From Acidimicrobiaceae bacterium (GTDB lineage: Bacteria > Actinomycetota > Acidimicrobiia > Acidimicrobiales > UBA10347), in the NCBI GenBank assembly GCA_003485885.1, contig DNHM01000530.1, forward strand, positions 1 through 5,041: 5,041 nt of DNA, read 5' to 3'. Within the stretch, counting starts at the first letter, position 1, and each line of letters begins with the position of its first letter. The position numbers were made by a program, and so were the translations under genes. The notes beneath the pieces were generated by a model. The model was not told where the DNA came from and did not search any database. It saw nothing but the letters and a program-made list of their open reading frames with translations. Positions 1 to 5,041 of this stretch are shown piece after piece.

Positions 1-381
1 GATCGTCGGCGCCATCAGACCCATGGTCACACTGATCGCTTCGTGGCGACCGGGAACGTCATAGTCGCGTTCCAGCCGAGAGTACGCCCGAGCGTGCTGT
101 TGGCTAAGGCCACGACCGCCGTGCTCGACGGGCCAGGTGATGGCGTTGTACCCCTTCTCGGACTTGGTCTGGATCCACGAGGCGATCTCGTCGAGCAGAT
201 TCTGTTCCTGCTCATGTTCGAGATTGTGGAAGATTGAAACGCTGAACTCGCCCTCGCCCCATTCGGGCGCTGGGCCATCTTCGGCGACCTTTGGTTTAGC
301 GTTCTCTTTGAGCCAGGAAGCAGCTTCAGCTTGGAAGTCTTCGATGGAGATTTGTTCAGCAGCAGTGTCGGTTGCAGTCAT
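1..381 (-). CDS. Acyl-CoA dehydrogenase, N-terminal part (partial, runs off the window)
   Basis: This is the first 127 codons of a minus-strand gene; the rest lies before base 1. Acyl-CoA dehydrogenases are cytoplasmic FAD enzymes that form the alpha-beta double bond of an acyl-CoA and pass electrons to ETF. What I see is the all-helical N-terminal domain: a first helix near residues 13-23 (EDFQAEAASWL), an acidic stretch, then WPVEHGGRGLSQQHA near residues 86-100, which matches the family's W-P-x-E-x-G-G-x-G signature, followed by ISVTMGLMAPTI at 116-127, the usual lead into the missing part. The ATG at 381 is preceded by AAAGGA with a 5-base gap, which supports this start. The catalytic glutamate and FAD-binding segments are outside the window, so substrate class (fatty acid, steroid side chain or other) cannot be told. 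It is divergent from the next gene. Family assignment is firm; substrate is unknown. Confidence 0.9.
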   Translation of the reverse strand, partial: MTATDTAAEQISIEDFQAEAASWLKENAKPKVAEDGPAPEWGEGEFSVSIFHNLEHEQEQNLLDEIASWIQTKSEKGYNAITWPVEHGGRGLSQQHARAYSRLERDYDVPGRHEAISVTMGLMAPTI

Positions 382-386
382 CGGCG

Positions 387-392
387 TCCTTT
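387..392 (-). promoter_or_regulatory. Ribosome binding site of the acyl-CoA dehydrogenase gene
   Basis: Read on the minus strand this is AAAGGA, five bases before the ATG at 381. It supports that start. Confidence 0.6.
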
Positions 393-404
393 AGTGAATG
401 CAGC

Positions 405-421
405 GTCAGTATTACAATGAC
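405..421. promoter_or_regulatory. Near-palindrome, possible operator of the acyl-CoA dehydrogenase gene
   Basis: The 17 bases GTCAGTATTACAATGAC form an imperfect palindrome: six of eight pairs match around the central T, including all four outer pairs (GTCA/TGAC). It ends 23 bases before the dehydrogenase start. On the minus strand it contains TGTAAT (416 down to 411), a weak -10-like hexamer, so a regulator bound here could block transcription. Acyl-CoA genes are often controlled by TetR- or GntR-type regulators that bind such palindromes (known of the pathway). That this site works so is inference; I do not recognise the motif as a named operator. Confidence 0.3.
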
Positions 422-568
422 CACCGAGCTGCAAGAAGTCGCGACGATAGAAAACGCAACATCGGCGAGCTTCGCAGCACAGGGAACCGCTCATTGCGTT
501 CATCGCATCGGTACATGAAGTTGCCTCCAGGCCGCGCCGTGTCTCGGCTCAGAGAGATGATCAGGCAT

Positions 569-599
569 CAGTGCTGCGGCGTCCGATAGAACAGCACTG
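569..599. repeat. Perfect 8-bp inverted repeat, 15-base loop
   Basis: CAGTGCTG (569-576) and CAGCACTG (592-599) are exact reverse complements separated by 15 bases. The repeat lies about 125 bases upstream of the GTG start at 723. No T-run follows on either side, so it does not look like an intrinsic terminator. It could be an operator, a leader RNA hairpin or chance. Confidence 0.45.
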
Positions 600-660
600 C
601 GCCAGACACCATTACCGGCCAAAAGAAATCCTGACGCAGCTGTGGGACCATGGGCACATG

Positions 661-684
661 CGTCGTCGATCGCTGTCGACGACG
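661..684. repeat. Perfect 9-bp inverted repeat, 6-base loop, upstream of the phosphotransferase-like gene
   Basis: CGTCGTCGA (661-669) and TCGACGACG (676-684) are exact reverse complements around the loop TCGCTG. The repeat ends 38 bases before the GTG start and 26 bases before its ribosome site. The following bases are purine- and G-rich with no T-run, so it is not a standard terminator. It is either a protein-binding palindrome or a stable hairpin in the 5' leader; the sequence alone does not decide. Confidence 0.55.
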
Positions 685-710
685 GAGCGACGAAGGAGCG
701 CAGCCAAAAC

Positions 711-715
711 AGGAG
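711..715 (+). promoter_or_regulatory. Ribosome binding site deciding the GTG start at 723
   Basis: AGGAG lies seven bases before the GTG at 723. An in-frame TGA at 717-719 means no earlier start in this frame is possible. The ATG at 716 is in another frame and overlaps the ribosome site, so it is not the start. Confidence 0.75.
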
Positions 716-722
716 ATGACCC

Positions 723-2459
723 GTGGCCACACGCTGGATCGAGAACAATCAAACGAGCGAGAAGTTTCCGTTCTGGACCCGCGCCAATGTGGGCGAAGTA
801 CTCCCGAGGCCCCCGTCGCCGCTCGGGTGGGACTTGGTGTGGGAAAACGGAGTGCTCCCCGGTTGGCGCGACTGCGGCGTGCAACGTTTAGGTTTCGCCG
901 AACATGAAGTGAGCCAGACCAGGCCCGAGGTCGTTGGCCTGTTCGGCGGTTACGCCTACCTCGGGGCCACGCTCAACCGTGTCTTCGGCCACCGAGCACC
1001 CGGTCTAACAGCGAGCACGATCGACGATGCGTACTTTGGCGATCACCCCGATGTTCCACCGATCACGATCCACGACTGGTGGGATGCGCCTGACACTGCC
1101 GAGTTCCTGGGCAATTGGATGGGTTGGGTGATGACCACCACCGAACAACCCGAGTTAGAGAGTGACCGAGACGTGGCCGAAGCGGCCCGAGCAGATCGAC
1201 CCGATTACGGCTCGATGTCGGTGGCGGAACTAGCCGAGTTCGCCCATTCCAAAATTCCTGACCTGCGGCGAATGTTCAACCAGCACATTCACCAGAGCGC
1301 CTGCGCGACCATCGGCCCCGGCGTGATCGGTGCCGTCGCCGAGGCAGTCGGAGACCCGACGTTAACCCTCAAGATCATCGGCGCAGTCGGTGGCGTCGAT
1401 TCTGCCGCCCCGAGCTACGTCATGTGGGACCTTTCACGCACCGTCGCGGCGTCGCCCACGCTGACTGCAATGTTCGGGGCCGGCACCGACACGTTCGCCG
1501 CCAGCCTGGCGGCCAGTGACCATGAAGACGCCGCAACGTTCGCCACAGCCATCGCCGATTTCCTTCAACGATTTGGCTCGCGCGGTCCAAATGAGTGGGA
1601 CATCCACTCCCATGTCTGGGAGACCAAGCCTGAGCTCGTGTTCGCTGCGATCGATCGGATGCGACTCACGGGTGATGACCAGTCGCCGTTGCGTCATCAC
1701 GCCGAGCGTGAACAAGAACGCGAAACCATCATCGCAGATCTCACTGAAGCACTTGCCGAGGACCCCGAGACACAGGGGCAGTTCCTCGCAGGCGTGTCAT
1801 CGGCAGCGCGGTTCGTGCCCGGACGCGAGCGGTCAAAGACCTCGATCATCAAGGTCATCCACGAAGTGCGCATGGCAACGTGGGAGATAGGCAAACGTCT
1901 CGTTGCGGCGGGCGGCGCCGACGAGATCAATGATGTTTGTCTGTTGTTCGCGGACGAACTCGATCAGGCTGTCTCCGACCCCCCGTGGGCTCGCACCACA
2001 ATCACCCAGCGACAAGCCCACTACGACCATCTGATGTCGCTTGAGCCGCCATTCATCTTCAACGGCGAGTGCCCGCCTATCGAAACATGGCCTCGCAAGG
2101 ACGCCCGTTCGGTCGACATGCTTGCAGCAGGCGCTACGTTGCAAGGCGTTCCCGGTTCGTCAGGCACCTACCGCGGTGTTGCTCGCGTCGTATTGGACCC
2201 GGGTGACCCGATGGCCCTCGATCCTGGCGACATTTTGGTGGCGCCCCACACCGACCCAGCATGGACGCCGCTTTTCGTGGCCGCCGGTGCAGTCGTCGTC
2301 GACGTCGGCGCCGCACTCAGTCACGCGATCATCGTCTGTCGCGAACTCGGTCTGCCCTGTGTTGTGTCGGTGACCGACGCAACCAAGAGCATCCCAGACG
2401 GGGCAGAGATCGAAGTCGACGGCAACACCGGCGCTGTCACCATCATCTCGACCCCCTGA
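723..2459 (+). CDS. PEP-utilizing / rifampin phosphotransferase-like protein lacking the ATP-grasp domain
   Basis: This 578-residue cytoplasmic protein resembles the C-terminal two thirds of PEP synthase and rifampin phosphotransferase (RPH). In RPH the order is ATP-grasp domain, substrate-binding domain, then a small phospho-histidine domain that swings between them (family knowledge). Here the start, WTRANVGEVL at residues 18-27, is the sequence found just after the ATP-grasp domain in RPH relatives. A helical middle region follows, with GSRGPNEWDI at 285-294, also typical. The swivelling domain covers about 473-578 and carries VAPHTDPAWTPLF (506-518) and VGAALSHAIIVCRELGLP (528-545); His534 is the expected phosphate carrier. 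RPH is near 860 residues, so about 300 are absent, yet the GTG start has a good ribosome site and an in-frame stop just upstream: this is a true short form, not a frameshifted one. Without ATP-grasp it needs a separate nucleotide-binding partner or has another role. The substrate is unknown; a rifamycin is one possibility only. Confidence 0.82.
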   Translation: MATRWIENNQTSEKFPFWTRANVGEVLPRPPSPLGWDLVWENGVLPGWRDCGVQRLGFAEHEVSQTRPEVVGLFGGYAYLGATLNRVFGHRAPGLTASTIDDAYFGDHPDVPPITIHDWWDAPDTAEFLGNWMGWVMTTTEQPELESDRDVAEAARADRPDYGSMSVAELAEFAHSKIPDLRRMFNQHIHQSACATIGPGVIGAVAEAVGDPTLTLKIIGAVGGVDSAAPSYVMWDLSRTVAASPTLTAMFGAGTDTFAASLAASDHEDAATFATAIADFLQRFGSRGPNEWDIHSHVWETKPELVFAAIDRMRLTGDDQSPLRHHAEREQERETIIADLTEALAEDPETQGQFLAGVSSAARFVPGRERSKTSIIKVIHEVRMATWEIGKRLVAAGGADEINDVCLLFADELDQAVSDPPWARTTITQRQAHYDHLMSLEPPFIFNGECPPIETWPRKDARSVDMLAAGATLQGVPGSSGTYRGVARVVLDPGDPMALDPGDILVAPHTDPAWTPLFVAAGAVVVDVGAALSHAIIVCRELGLPCVVSVTDATKSIPDGAEIEVDGNTGAVTIISTP

Positions 2460-2695
2460 TGCCGCATTGACGAAGTTCTGGGTCGGTGCCTAGCTGCTTG
2501 GTGGACTCTAAGCACTGCGGTGGCGTCGGGCAAGAAGACATCGTCGGGTTTGTCTCTGGCATAAGCCAACCTAAGACGATCGTTGCACATCGGTGAGCCA
2601 ACCATCGCGCAGCGCAACGATGTTCTTCGGTCATACGTTCTCTGGTCGTACTGGCCAGTCGTCTCACTTCCAGCGGCTAGCCAGTCGGTGATGAC

Positions 2696-2723
2696 TTGAC
2701 CTCGGCCGTCCCTGACGTATTGT
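2696..2723 (+). promoter_or_regulatory. Probable sigma-70-type promoter of the MFS transporter gene
   Basis: TTGACC (2696-2701) matches five of six bases of the -35 consensus, and TATTGT (2718-2723) fits the TAnnnT pattern of actinobacterial -10 boxes; the spacer is 16 bases. Transcription should start near 2729-2731, about 43 bases before the transporter ATG and on the GTG of a micro-ORF. This is the clearest promoter in the window. It implies that the transporter is transcribed at least partly on its own rather than only by read-through from the upstream gene. Confidence 0.55.
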
Positions 2724-2728
2724 CTGGC

Positions 2729-2776
2729 GTGCACAACTTCCGCGTCGATACCCACCACATCGACCTCACCGCATGA
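2729..2776 (+). CDS. Possible 15-residue leader peptide, leaderless, overlapping the transporter start
   Basis: A GTG at 2729 opens a 15-codon frame, MHNFRVDTHHIDLTA, that ends with TGA at 2774-2776. The stop overlaps the transporter ATG at 2773 in the form ATGA, the classic arrangement for translational coupling. The GTG lies five bases after the -10 box, so the mRNA may begin at or one base from it; leaderless starts of this kind are frequent in actinobacteria. The transporter ATG has no ribosome site of its own, which fits re-initiation by the ribosome leaving the micro-ORF. Three of 15 residues are His, two in tandem. The H-I-D-L string loosely recalls the H-V-D-L core of short leader peptides annotated before sulfur-related genes in Streptomyces, but the usual cysteine is missing, so I do not assign it there. 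The frame is short enough to arise by chance. Confidence 0.4.
   Translation: MHNFRVDTHHIDLTA
2744..2764. repeat. Inverted repeat inside the leader micro-ORF
   Basis: GTCGAT (2744-2749) and ATCGAC (2759-2764) are exact reverse complements with a 9-base loop that holds the two tandem His codons CAC CAC (2753-2758). It ends eight bases before the transporter ATG. A ribosome translating the micro-ORF would open it. It is short, so either an RNA switch, a regulator site or chance is possible. Confidence 0.35.
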
Positions 2777-3993
2777 CGCACGGAGTCGAAGCTGCCACAT
2801 CGGGGAGCGAACTCGCGGACCCAGCCAGCCGAAAGCCATTGCGAAACTTCGTGCTCGTATCGACCATGGTGTCGACCGCGTATCTGATCTTCATCGTGTC
2901 GGTGCTGGCGAGCACCTTCATCGAAGAGTTCAACCTGAGTCGGTTCGAGCTGGGTCTCATCGGCTCGCTGAACACTGCCGTTGGAGCGATCACGGCACCA
3001 GCGACAGGGCGGTTAACCGACCGAATCGGGCCGCGGCTTTCCAGTGTGACCGCCCAACTCATTGCCGCATTCGGACTGGCACTGGTAGCGCTTTCACAAT
3101 CGGTGATCATGCTCATCATCGCGGCATGCATCCTGGGCCTCCCTCAGGGCTGGGGTAACCCAACGACCAATGCACTGATCGCCGAGCGCGTCGAACCAGG
3201 CCGACGCGGCACCATCACCGGCATCAAACAAAGCGGTGTCACGCTCGGCGTCTTCTTGGCCGGACTCACGCTCCCAAGCCTGGCCGAAGCACTGGGCTGG
3301 CGCTGGGCCGTCGGCCTTTACGCAGCCGCCTTCGCAGTGATCGGCCTCGCGCCATTGCTCTTGCCAGCGCACGTTGCCCCCTTCACCACCACCGATGCAA
3401 CAACCGCCGATGTTGAGTCCAAGCCCTACAACCAGCGGGCCGTGTGGTTGATCGCGCTGTACGCATTTCTTATGGGGACTTCGGGCGGCGCCATCAGCCG
3501 GTTCCTCGCACTTTTCGCCGAAGAAGAGGCCGGGCTTTCCAAGTCGACGGCTGGACTCGTCGTTGCCTTGACAGGCATCGGTGGCATGGCTGCCCGTATT
3601 GGCGCAGGCAAACTTGCCGAGAAGCGGGTTGCGCCGCTCAAGTTGTTGTCGATCCTGGCCCTCATCGGCACCACCGTGTCGATGCTGCTTATGCTCACGC
3701 TCGAGGGTGGCGCATGGTTGTTGTGGCCTGTCGCTGCGCTCTTCGCCATCGGTCATACCGCTTGGAACGCCGTTGCCATGCTGGCAATCATTCTGGGTGT
3801 GCCCAAGGCTCACGCCGGTCGAGCTTCAGGAGCCGTGATGGTCGGCTTCCTCGGCGGTCTAGCGGTCGGCGCTCCCCTTGCCGGACTCACGATCGACGCG
3901 ACCGACAGCTATCAACCGGTTTGGGTCGCCACGCTGGTGTTGGCTGCGGTCGCAGCAATGGTGGCCGAGTTCGCCCGCCGTACCGCTGCCTGA
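2773..3993 (+). CDS. Major facilitator superfamily (MFS) transporter
   Basis: This 406-residue inner-membrane protein has the length and pattern of a 12-helix MFS carrier, driven by ion or substrate gradients. A polar N-terminus of about 25 residues precedes helix 1 (26-48). The helix 2-3 loop carries GRLTDRIGPR (79-88), a good match to MFS motif A, and the second half has a weaker copy, ARIGAGKLAEKR (274-285). Helix 5 starts with GIKQSGVTLGVFLAG (150-164). A polar central loop spans about 200-222 and helix 12 ends near 401. GIKQSG-type helix 5 and overall shape suggest the group of small-molecule or anion carriers and drug exporters related to CynX-like proteins, but substrate and direction cannot be read from the sequence. 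The ATG at 2773 has no Shine-Dalgarno site; it overlaps the stop of a micro-ORF, which may explain its initiation. The next in-frame ATG would remove part of helix 1, so I keep this start. Confidence 0.9.
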   Translation: MTHGVEAATSGSELADPASRKPLRNFVLVSTMVSTAYLIFIVSVLASTFIEEFNLSRFELGLIGSLNTAVGAITAPATGRLTDRIGPRLSSVTAQLIAAFGLALVALSQSVIMLIIAACILGLPQGWGNPTTNALIAERVEPGRRGTITGIKQSGVTLGVFLAGLTLPSLAEALGWRWAVGLYAAAFAVIGLAPLLLPAHVAPFTTTDATTADVESKPYNQRAVWLIALYAFLMGTSGGAISRFLALFAEEEAGLSKSTAGLVVALTGIGGMAARIGAGKLAEKRVAPLKLLSILALIGTTVSMLLMLTLEGGAWLLWPVAALFAIGHTAWNAVAMLAIILGVPKAHAGRASGAVMVGFLGGLAVGAPLAGLTIDATDSYQPVWVATLVLAAVAAMVAEFARRTAA

Positions 3994-4061
3994 TTGGCCG
4001 GAGCCCAGCGAACGCCGCGGTCGCCATAGACTGGCGCGATCCAAACAAGAGCGGTTACCTA

Positions 4062-4904
4062 GTGAAAACGATTCATCGCAGTATCGAACTGATGAAGCAG
4101 AGCTGGGCGGTCCTCAAGCATGACCGCGAACTCATCTGGCTTCCCGTGATCTCTGCCCTCGTGGCCGGCATCGTTGCCGCAATCATTCTGATCCCGGTTG
4201 GGTTGTCCCAAGACTGGGACGCCGTATCCGGAACCGGCGAGTCTGCGTCACAACAAGTTGGAGGTGGTGTCTATCTCGCCATAGCTGGACTCACCTTGGC
4301 CCTTGCATTCATCTCGATCTTCTTCCGGGCCGCACTCGTATCTGGCGCCCATGAACGGATGATGGGTGGAGATCCGACCGTGCGTAGTGCAATCGCAGGC
4401 GCACTCGAACGTCTGCCCAAACTGTTCGGTTGGGCAGTCATCACTACGATTGTCGGTTCGATTTTGCGAGCTATGGAACAACGTGCCGGACTTCTAGGCC
4501 GCATCGTGGTCAACATGGTGGGTATGGCATGGGCCGTCACCACGTTCTTGGTGATTCCGGTCATCGTGATCGAGAACTCCGGGGCCGTCGACTCGACGAA
4601 ACGTTCGGTGGCTCTGTTCCGTCACACCTGGGGCGAGAACCTGTCGGCCCAGGTCGGCTTCGGTCTCATCGGTTTCCTGGCATTCATCCCGATCGTCATC
4701 CTTGCTGCAATCGGAGCGACGATCGGCACCCTGATCGGTTTCGTCCTTATCGCCGTTGCAGTCGTGGCGGGCATCGCCTTGATCACGGTGCTCAGCGCAT
4801 TGGGTGCCATCTTCCAGACCGCGCTCTACCACTACGCCGTAGGCACTGAGCTCGCTGCCGAGCTCGATGCAACCATGCTGCGCGATTCCTTCGCCCGCAA
4901 GTAA
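4062..4904 (+). CDS. Integral membrane protein, DUF6159-like
   Basis: This 280-residue protein has about six membrane segments: near 25-47, 70-96, 122-136, 148-170, 197-222 and 224-260, with short polar ends. It resembles the DUF6159 family, whose role is not known. Typical features are the N-terminus SWAVLKHDRELIWLPVIS (14-31), the stretch FLVIPVIVIE (162-171), and SVALFRHTWGENL (182-194), which follows that helix in the family. The frame is open far upstream because it overlaps the transporter in another frame, so the start had to be chosen: the GTG at 4062 gives the usual family N-terminus and has a weak purine-rich site (AAGAGCGG, 4047-4054). The ATG at 4092 is the alternative and would lose ten residues. 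It begins 68 bases after the transporter stop; a weak TAGACT at 4027 lacks a fitting -35 box, so co-transcription with the transporter is likely. Function unknown. Confidence 0.8.
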   Translation: MKTIHRSIELMKQSWAVLKHDRELIWLPVISALVAGIVAAIILIPVGLSQDWDAVSGTGESASQQVGGGVYLAIAGLTLALAFISIFFRAALVSGAHERMMGGDPTVRSAIAGALERLPKLFGWAVITTIVGSILRAMEQRAGLLGRIVVNMVGMAWAVTTFLVIPVIVIENSGAVDSTKRSVALFRHTWGENLSAQVGFGLIGFLAFIPIVILAAIGATIGTLIGFVLIAVAVVAGIALITVLSALGAIFQTALYHYAVGTELAAELDATMLRDSFARK

Positions 4905-5017
4905 TCAACCACCCCGGCGGCTGCATACGTCCATGCGTCGTACATCTACCACACAAGGCAGACGCTGCACGGCTCCTCCTCGCGGGGCAACGCCGCCGAT
5001 CGCTATCGCTCGGTACA

Positions 5018-5041
5018 GGTCCTTCGGTGCTGGTCCTTCGG
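5018..5041. repeat. Short direct repeat at the window end
   Basis: GGTCCTTCGG occurs at 5018-5027 and again at 5032-5041, a 14-base step with TGCT between. The second copy touches the window edge, so a longer tandem array beyond it cannot be excluded. The 137 bases after the DUF6159 stop hold no supportable gene and no clear terminator; an ATG at 4933 opens a frame to the edge without a good ribosome site or recognisable product. Confidence 0.45.

Larger units (their letters stand above)
382..722. other. Divergent intergenic region without a supportable gene
   Basis: These 341 bases separate the minus-strand dehydrogenase from the plus-strand phosphotransferase-like gene. Short reading frames cross it on both strands, but none has a recognisable product or a good ribosome site. 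It holds the near-palindrome at 405-421, a weak 7-base inverted repeat AACGCAA (453-459)/TTGCGTT (494-500), an 8-base perfect inverted repeat at 569-599 and a 9-base perfect inverted repeat at 661-684. GGAGCG occurs twice at an 11-base step (684-689 and 695-700). I find no convincing -35/-10 pair for the plus-strand gene, and no copy of the rifamycin-associated element, the palindrome known upstream of actinobacterial rifamycin-inactivating genes. Confidence 0.6.
2460..2772. other. Intergenic region with the transporter promoter and micro-ORF at its right end
   Basis: No full gene is supportable in these 313 bases. Just after the stop at 2459 there is only a weak 5-base hairpin (TGCTT 2495-2499/AAGCA 2510-2514), with no T-run, so I call no terminator. 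ATCGTTGC (2579-2586) and GCAACGAT (2614-2621) form an 8-base inverted repeat 27 bases apart. GCCAGTCG occurs twice at a 26-base step (2654-2661, 2680-2687), directly upstream of the -35 box at 2696. A minus-strand stretch at 2495-2554 reads like protein (DKPDDVFLPDATAVLR) with mostly G/C third positions, but its frame runs into both neighbouring genes, so it is at best a remnant. Confidence 0.5.

Noticed and set aside
661..684. Intrinsic terminator at the 9-bp inverted repeat
   Set aside because: No T-run follows the stem on either strand.
571..907. Overlapping frames at the start of the phosphotransferase-like gene, including the ATG at 650
   Set aside because: They are Arg-rich, lack a suitable ribosome site and overlap a well-supported gene.
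723..2459. Calling the gene rph or a proven rifampin resistance gene
   Set aside because: The ATP-grasp domain is absent, no rifamycin-associated element is seen upstream, and the substrate-binding residues cannot be judged by eye.
2321..2839. 172-codon minus-strand frame spanning the gap before the transporter
   Set aside because: It overlaps the swivelling domain at one end and the transporter start and promoter at the other, and shows no known domain. Only the short middle stretch is kept as a weak remnant candidate.
3094..3813. 239-codon minus-strand frame inside the transporter
   Set aside because: It is a mirror frame of a GC-rich gene, with low-complexity Gly/Glu/His-rich sequence and no recognisable motif; the plus-strand MFS protein explains this stretch fully.
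3444..4061. Upstream extension of the DUF6159-like frame, giving a 486-residue protein
   Set aside because: The first 206 codons lie inside the transporter gene in another frame and give an Arg/Cys-rich, non-membrane sequence unlike any DUF6159 N-terminus. The protein proper begins at the GTG at 4062.
4905..5041. A convergent or new gene after the DUF6159-like gene
   Set aside because: A minus-strand frame ending at 4905 and a plus-strand frame from the ATG at 4933 both run to the edge, but neither has coding-like codon use, a recognisable product or (for the plus frame) a good ribosome site. The frame directly after the TAA stays open with GC-rich third positions, but has no start codon.

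Overview
The window looks like a chromosomal piece of a moderately GC-rich actinobacterium. The evidence is GC- and C-ending codon preference, two GTG starts, a promoter that may drive a near-leaderless transcript, and a membrane protein resembling the actinobacteria-rich DUF6159 group. A marine or freshwater member of the Acidimicrobiia is my best guess, but nothing here fixes the taxon. I see no mobile element, CRISPR array, tRNA or rRNA.

Layout. 1-381 (minus strand, cut by the window edge): N-terminal part of an acyl-CoA dehydrogenase, reading out of the window. 382-722: divergent intergenic region with a near-palindrome close to the dehydrogenase and two perfect inverted repeats close to the next gene. 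723-2459 (+): a 578-residue protein matching the substrate-binding and phospho-histidine (swivelling) domains of PEP synthase/rifampin phosphotransferase-type enzymes, with no ATP-grasp domain. 2460-2772: intergenic region ending in the best promoter of the window and a 15-codon micro-ORF whose stop overlaps the next start (ATGA). 2773-3993 (+): a 12-helix major facilitator superfamily transporter. 4062-4904 (+): a 280-residue, roughly six-helix membrane protein of DUF6159 type. 4905-5041: no gene I can support; a short direct repeat lies at the very end.

How the genes may work together. The dehydrogenase belongs to fatty-acid or other acyl-CoA catabolism and is divergent from the rest, so it is probably a separate unit. 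The transporter has its own promoter; the DUF6159 gene follows 68 bases later and may be co-transcribed. The phosphotransferase-like protein and the transporter are neighbours on one strand, but the 313-base gap with its own promoter argues against one simple operon. A joint role in handling a small molecule is only a conjecture.

The points most worth a second look are the micro-ORF, hairpin and coupled start in front of the transporter, and the phosphotransferase-like protein that lacks its nucleotide-binding half.
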